From NCBI GenBank assembly GCA_036563645.1, contig DATCMA010000048.1:1-64000 (forward strand): a DNA stretch of 64,000 nucleotides. Direction: 5' to 3'. The stretch comes from DATCMA01 sp036563645. Its GTDB lineage: Bacteria; Actinomycetota; Actinomycetes; Mycobacteriales; Micromonosporaceae. The translations under genes were made by a program, and so were the position numbers. Positions 60,910 through 64,000 of the stretch are shown piece after piece; the first letter of the stretch is position 1; every line of letters starts with the position of its first letter. The notes beneath the pieces were generated by a model that was not told the DNA's origin, made no database searches, and worked only from the letters and a program-made list of their open reading frames with translations.

Positions 60910-61823
60910 CCGCCCTGCCGGATGAGTCGCTCCGCGACCTGTTCGGCGCGCTGAATCGGGATCGCGAAGCCGATGCCGATGTTGCCGCCCGTGCCGTCGA
61001 GCGTGGCGATCGCGGTGTTAACCCCGATCACCTCACCCCGCGCGTTGACGAGCGGTCCCCCCGAGTTGCCCGGGTTGATGGAGGCGTCCGTCTGGACCGC
61101 GGACTGCCGTCCCCCATTGCCGAGGCGCACCTGACGGTCGAGCGCGCTGACGATACCCGCGGTGACCGTGCCCGACAGCCCCAGCGGGGCACCCACCGCG
61201 AGCACCGACTCCCCGACCCGGGTGCTGTTCGGGGCGGCCAGCGGCAAGGGCCGCAACCCCGCCGAGGGCGGAACTTTGAGCACCGCGATGTCGCTGTCCG
61301 GATCCCTCCCGACGACCTCGGCGGGCATCCGCCGGCCGTCGGGGCCGACAACGGTCACCTGACTCCGGTCCGCGGAGGCGCCAGCGGAGGCGGCGGCGCC
61401 ACTGAGGATGTGGTCGTTGGTGATGATGTGCTGCCGGTCGTCCACTGCGAACCCGGAGCCGCCGGCCGTCTTGCGTCCCCCGACTTGCACGGACACGACT
61501 CCCGGCAGGGCCTGCGCCGCCGCGCTGACGAGGTCCCCCGGAACGTTGGCGATCCCTGGGCTGGGCGACGCCACCGAGACCGCCGGCGCCGGGTCGGAGC
61601 CCGCCACGTACCCCCCAGCGAGCGCACCGGCCACAGTGGAGAGCACCACGACGGCGACGGCGACGAGGAGCGCCCCCGGCCACCGCGCCCACCAGCGCCC
61701 GGCGGCCTCCGCCTCCGGCGGCGCCGGCGGCGCGCTCGCCTGGTCGTCGTGCGCGGACCGCAACTCTGGGGAGACGAACGACGGTCCGCGCGGTTCACCG
61801 AGTCCAGCAGGACCGGTTGTCAT
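60906..61823 (-). CDS. HtrA/DegP-like membrane-anchored serine protease (no PDZ)
   Basis: A 305-residue S1C protease with a cytoplasmic N-terminus, one helix (about 49-72) and an extracellular trypsin-like domain. The triad is His138 (ITNDHIL), Asp178 (DSDIAVLKV) and Ser254 (GNSGGPL). The chain ends about 45 residues after Ser254, so the PDZ domain of classic HtrA is absent. It follows the VWA gene by 17 bp and so is probably the last gene of the MoxR operon. Confidence 0.9.
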   Translation of the reverse strand: MTTGPAGLGEPRGPSFVSPELRSAHDDQASAPPAPPEAEAAGRWWARWPGALLVAVAVVVLSTVAGALAGGYVAGSDPAPAVSVASPSPGIANVPGDLVSAAAQALPGVVSVQVGGRKTAGGSGFAVDDRQHIITNDHILSGAAASAGASADRSQVTVVGPDGRRMPAEVVGRDPDSDIAVLKVPPSAGLRPLPLAAPNSTRVGESVLAVGAPLGLSGTVTAGIVSALDRQVRLGNGGRQSAVQTDASINPGNSGGPLVNARGEVIGVNTAIATLDGTGGNIGIGFAIPIQRAEQVAERLIRQGG

Positions 61824-61840
61824 CGCACCCTCCTAGCGCA

Positions 61841-62803
61841 TCACGGCAGGCGGGAGAACCAGAACAAGGAACCGCCCGCGGCGGCGAGGCCCAACACCAA
61901 ACCCATCCCGATGAAGCGGGCCGACACGTCGCGCCGTTCCGTGCGGTACCCCACCGACGTGCCGATGTCCTCGTACACCTTCCGCAACTCCTCACGGCTG
62001 CCGGCCTCGTGGTAGGCACCGCCGCTGAGCTCAGCGACAGCCCGCAAACTCTCCCCATCCACGGGCACGCGCAGCGTCCGCCCCCCGCCTTGCTCGATGT
62101 AGCCGGACGGCGTGCCGAAGGAGATGGTGTCGATGGGGATCTGCGCCTTGACCGCTTCGTTCGCCGCGGCCTCCGGATCCCGACCGGAGGTGTTGGCACC
62201 ATCGGAGAGCAGCACGATCCGTGCCGGGGGCGGATGGCTCGCCGCCTGCTCGTCCAGGGCGCGAATCGCCTCCAGCGACGTCGTGATCGCGTCCCCGATC
62301 GCGGTGCCTTGGGTCCCGGTCACTCCCTCGGCCAGCCGGTTGATCCCCGCCTTGAGCATGGTCCGGTCGGTACTGGGCGCCACGAGCACCGACGCATTAC
62401 CCGCGAACGCGACCAACCCGATGTTGAACTGTCGAGGGAGGTCGTCGACGAACGCGCGCGCCGCGGACTTCGCCGCCGCCAACCGGTTGGGCCGCACGTC
62501 GTGCGCGAGCATCGACGTCGAGACGTCCACCGCCACCATCACCGTGGCGCGCTCCCGCGGCACGCGAACCTCGGCGGTCGGGCGAGCGAAGCCGAGGACG
62601 AGCAGGGTCACCATGGCGAGGAAGAGCCCCGCCGGGAGGTGCCGGCGCCACCCCGGTCGGTCCGGCGCCACCCGATCCAGCAGCCGCAGGTTGGTGAACC
62701 GCAGCGCATACCGGCTACGTCGCCGCTGGGCCACCAGGTAGGCCGCGAGCAGACCGAGCACCCCGACCAACAGCCACAGCCGATACGGCGCCTCCCACCT
62801 CAT
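61841..62803 (-). CDS. VWA-domain membrane protein (BatA-like)
   Basis: A 320-residue protein with two N-terminal helices (about 8-25, 58-75), a von Willebrand A domain with an intact MIDAS (DVSTSM at 93-98, T in GTQGTAIGDA, D in LLSDGANTSG) and a C-terminal helix (about 295-315). MoxR/DUF58/VWA systems act as envelope chaperones or metal-insertion complexes. Its ATG overlaps the DUF58 stop by four bases. Confidence 0.9.
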   Translation of the reverse strand: MRWEAPYRLWLLVGVLGLLAAYLVAQRRRSRYALRFTNLRLLDRVAPDRPGWRRHLPAGLFLAMVTLLVLGFARPTAEVRVPRERATVMVAVDVSTSMLAHDVRPNRLAAAKSAARAFVDDLPRQFNIGLVAFAGNASVLVAPSTDRTMLKAGINRLAEGVTGTQGTAIGDAITTSLEAIRALDEQAASHPPPARIVLLSDGANTSGRDPEAAANEAVKAQIPIDTISFGTPSGYIEQGGGRTLRVPVDGESLRAVAELSGGAYHEAGSREELRKVYEDIGTSVGYRTERRDVSARFIGMGLVLGLAAAGGSLFWFSRLP

Positions 62804-63789
62804 GTCCGCGCACCCCCCGTGACGAGCGGCGGCGCAGCGGCCGCCAGTCGACGCTGGACGTGCACATGGCGAACGATGTCCGCGATCCAGTCCCGGTCGG
62901 TCCGCAGCGCCAGCCGCACCGCCCCCGCCCGACGCAGACTCGCGGCCACCGCCGCGCGCTGCGCCGCCGCGGCTTCCGCAAACCGAGCGCGGACCCGACG
63001 GTCGGCGGTCGAGACGTCCCGCCGCCGCCCGCTCTCCGGGTCAATCAGCGTGACGATCCCGATATCGGGCAACTCCTCCTCCCTCGGATCACTGACCTCG
63101 ATGGCGAGCACCTGGTGACGCGCGGCCAGTCGACGCAAGGGCTTCTCCCACTCGGGTATCCCGTCGGGCGAGTCGGGGAGGCCATCCAAGAAGTCGGAGA
63201 TCACCACGGCGAAGCCGCGGCGCACCGCAGCGCGCCCCACCGCGTCAATCGCGGTGGCGAGCGAGGGACCAGCGGCTCCCCCCGGGGCGGGGCGCGGCAA
63301 GGTGAGCAGCGTCCGGAGCACGCCCCACAGGTGCGCGCGTCCACTGTGGGCCGGCACGCGCCACACCCGGTCCGGTCTGAGGACGTGAACCCCGAGGGAA
63401 TTGCCCGCACGCGCGGTGAGGAAACCCACCGCGGCGAGCGCGGCGACCGCCAACTCGCGCTTCTCCAGGTGGGCGGTGCCGAAGTCCATGCTCGCGGTCG
63501 CGTCGACGAGCGCCCACGTGGTGAGGTCCCGGTCGGCGTGGGTCTCCCGCACATGGGGGGTCGCGGTGCGCGCGGTGACCGCCCAATCCATCCGGCGTAC
63601 CTCGTCCTCACCGGGCCGATACTCCCGGCAGCCGGCGACCTCGCTGCCCAGCCCGGGCACCAGGCCGAGGTACTCCCCGTGGAGCAGGCCGTCGAGCCGA
63701 CGCGTGATGGCCAGCTCCAACCGGCGCAGCCGGTGGTCCGGTGCGAGGCGCCGCAGCTGCGCGTCCGAGGCGGCCATGGGGGTCGTCAT
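62800..63789 (-). CDS. DUF58 protein
   Basis: A 329-residue DUF58 protein with the signature CREYRPGEDEVRRMDWAVTA and a VWA-like fold (TWALVDATASMDFG, VVISDFLDG). It is the usual partner of MoxR ATPases. Both ends overlap neighbours by four bases (ATGA), so MoxR, DUF58 and VWA are translated as a coupled set. Confidence 0.92.
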   Translation of the reverse strand: MTTPMAASDAQLRRLAPDHRLRRLELAITRRLDGLLHGEYLGLVPGLGSEVAGCREYRPGEDEVRRMDWAVTARTATPHVRETHADRDLTTWALVDATASMDFGTAHLEKRELAVAALAAVGFLTARAGNSLGVHVLRPDRVWRVPAHSGRAHLWGVLRTLLTLPRPAPGGAAGPSLATAIDAVGRAAVRRGFAVVISDFLDGLPDSPDGIPEWEKPLRRLAARHQVLAIEVSDPREEELPDIGIVTLIDPESGRRRDVSTADRRVRARFAEAAAAQRAAVAASLRRAGAVRLALRTDRDWIADIVRHVHVQRRLAAAAPPLVTGGART

Positions 63790-64000
63790 GCCACCGCCAG
63801 GTCAACGCGGTGTTCGCCGCGCGGCGCCACCCAGGGCGGTGGTACGGCCCGCAGCACCTCCCGCACGATCTCCTGGGGGGAGATCCCCTCCGCGACCGCG
63901 TCGTACGTGAGCACCAACCGGTGGGCCAAGACGTCCTCGGCGAGCTCCTGGACGTCCTCGGGGCAGACGTATTCCCGGCCGCGGATCAGGGCCAAGGCGC
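63786..64000 (-). CDS. MoxR-family AAA+ ATPase (partial, N-terminus outside window)
   Basis: Only the C-terminal about 70 residues are present: ALIRGREYVCPEDVQELAED and later HRLVLTYDAVAEG, the lid domain of MoxR ATPases. The ATPase core lies beyond 64000. Coupled to the DUF58 gene by ATGA. Confidence 0.88.
   Translation of the reverse strand, partial: ALALIRGREYVCPEDVQELAEDVLAHRLVLTYDAVAEGISPQEIVREVLRAVPPPWVAPRGEHRVDLAVA

Noticed and set aside
1..64000. CRISPR array, insertion sequence, prophage or integrative element
   Set aside because: No regularly spaced repeats, transposase, phage or conjugation genes. XerC is the housekeeping recombinase in its conserved neighbourhood, and neither tRNA shows a duplicated 3' end nearby.

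Overview
The window is a GC-rich chromosomal segment from an actinobacterium. The evidence is lineage-typical genes (DUF2631, DUF2469, a SepIVA-like protein, DUF3515, a MutT1-type NUDIX/histidine-phosphatase fusion, CofC for coenzyme F420, a HupB-like HU with a Lys/Ala tail, an NdgR-type IclR regulator beside leuCD) and a gene order that, from memory, closely follows the Mycobacterium tuberculosis Rv2880-Rv2995 region and the matching Streptomyces region. I cannot name the genus. Almost every base belongs to conserved housekeeping genes. I see no prophage, insertion sequence, CRISPR array, biosynthetic cluster or recognisable defence island.

Layout. 0-8.2 kb: a partial metallo-beta-lactamase-fold protein, DUF2631, then a minus-strand translation/lipid block read rpsB, tsf, pyrH, frr, cdsA, rlmN, DivIVA-domain protein. 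8.6-14.6 kb: yraN, yifB/comM, dprA and xerC on the plus strand, with a GntR/HutC regulator inserted and an M23 peptidase facing back; this block looks inverted relative to related genomes. 14.9-21 kb: rpsP, khpA, rimM, trmD, rplS, two lepB genes, a NUDIX gene, rnhB and DUF2469 on minus. 21-31 kb: DUF402, archaeal/eukaryotic-type proS, an amidohydrolase, ffh, amt, an APH-fold kinase, ftsY and a HAD phosphatase. 31-45 kb: smc, a small coiled-coil gene, a membrane-anchored CAP protein (plus), mutM, rnc, plsX, rpmF, DUF177, sepIVA-like, coaD, rsmD, recG and a FakA-like DAK protein. 45.7-57.5 kb: rpmB, GNAT, thiL, a stand-alone Lrp ligand domain, DUF3515, ddl, gpsA, plsC, cofC, an OB-fold protein, mutT1-like, HU, leuD, leuC and an IclR regulator. 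57.5-64 kb: tRNA-Glu, tRNA-Gln, a fumarylacetoacetase-family gene, an unusual two-domain membrane protein, a conserved uncharacterised protein, an HtrA-like protease and a MoxR/DUF58/VWA operon that runs off the end.

How the genes work together. The two SRP GTPases (ffh, ftsY), two signal peptidases and cdsA/plsX/plsC/gpsA serve membranes and secretion. Ribosomal proteins S2, L19, S16, L32 and L28 sit with processing factors (rimM, trmD, rlmN, rsmD, rnc, khpA). SMC, SepIVA-like and DivIVA-domain proteins serve chromosome and septum organisation. Adjacent genes often overlap by four bases (ATGA or GTGA), which indicates translational coupling.

Most interesting observations: (1) four 21-bp units resembling GlnR half-sites upstream of amt, with no glnK/glnD beside amt; (2) the clean inversion of the yraN-to-M23 block; (3) an M23 reading frame running 176 bp antisense into xerC; (4) a perfect 25-bp palindrome between thiL and the Lrp-domain gene; (5) a MutT1-like protein lacking the catalytic Arg of its RHG motif; (6) a membrane protein pairing DUF11-like and DUF4352-like domains. 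None amounts to a demonstrated new system.
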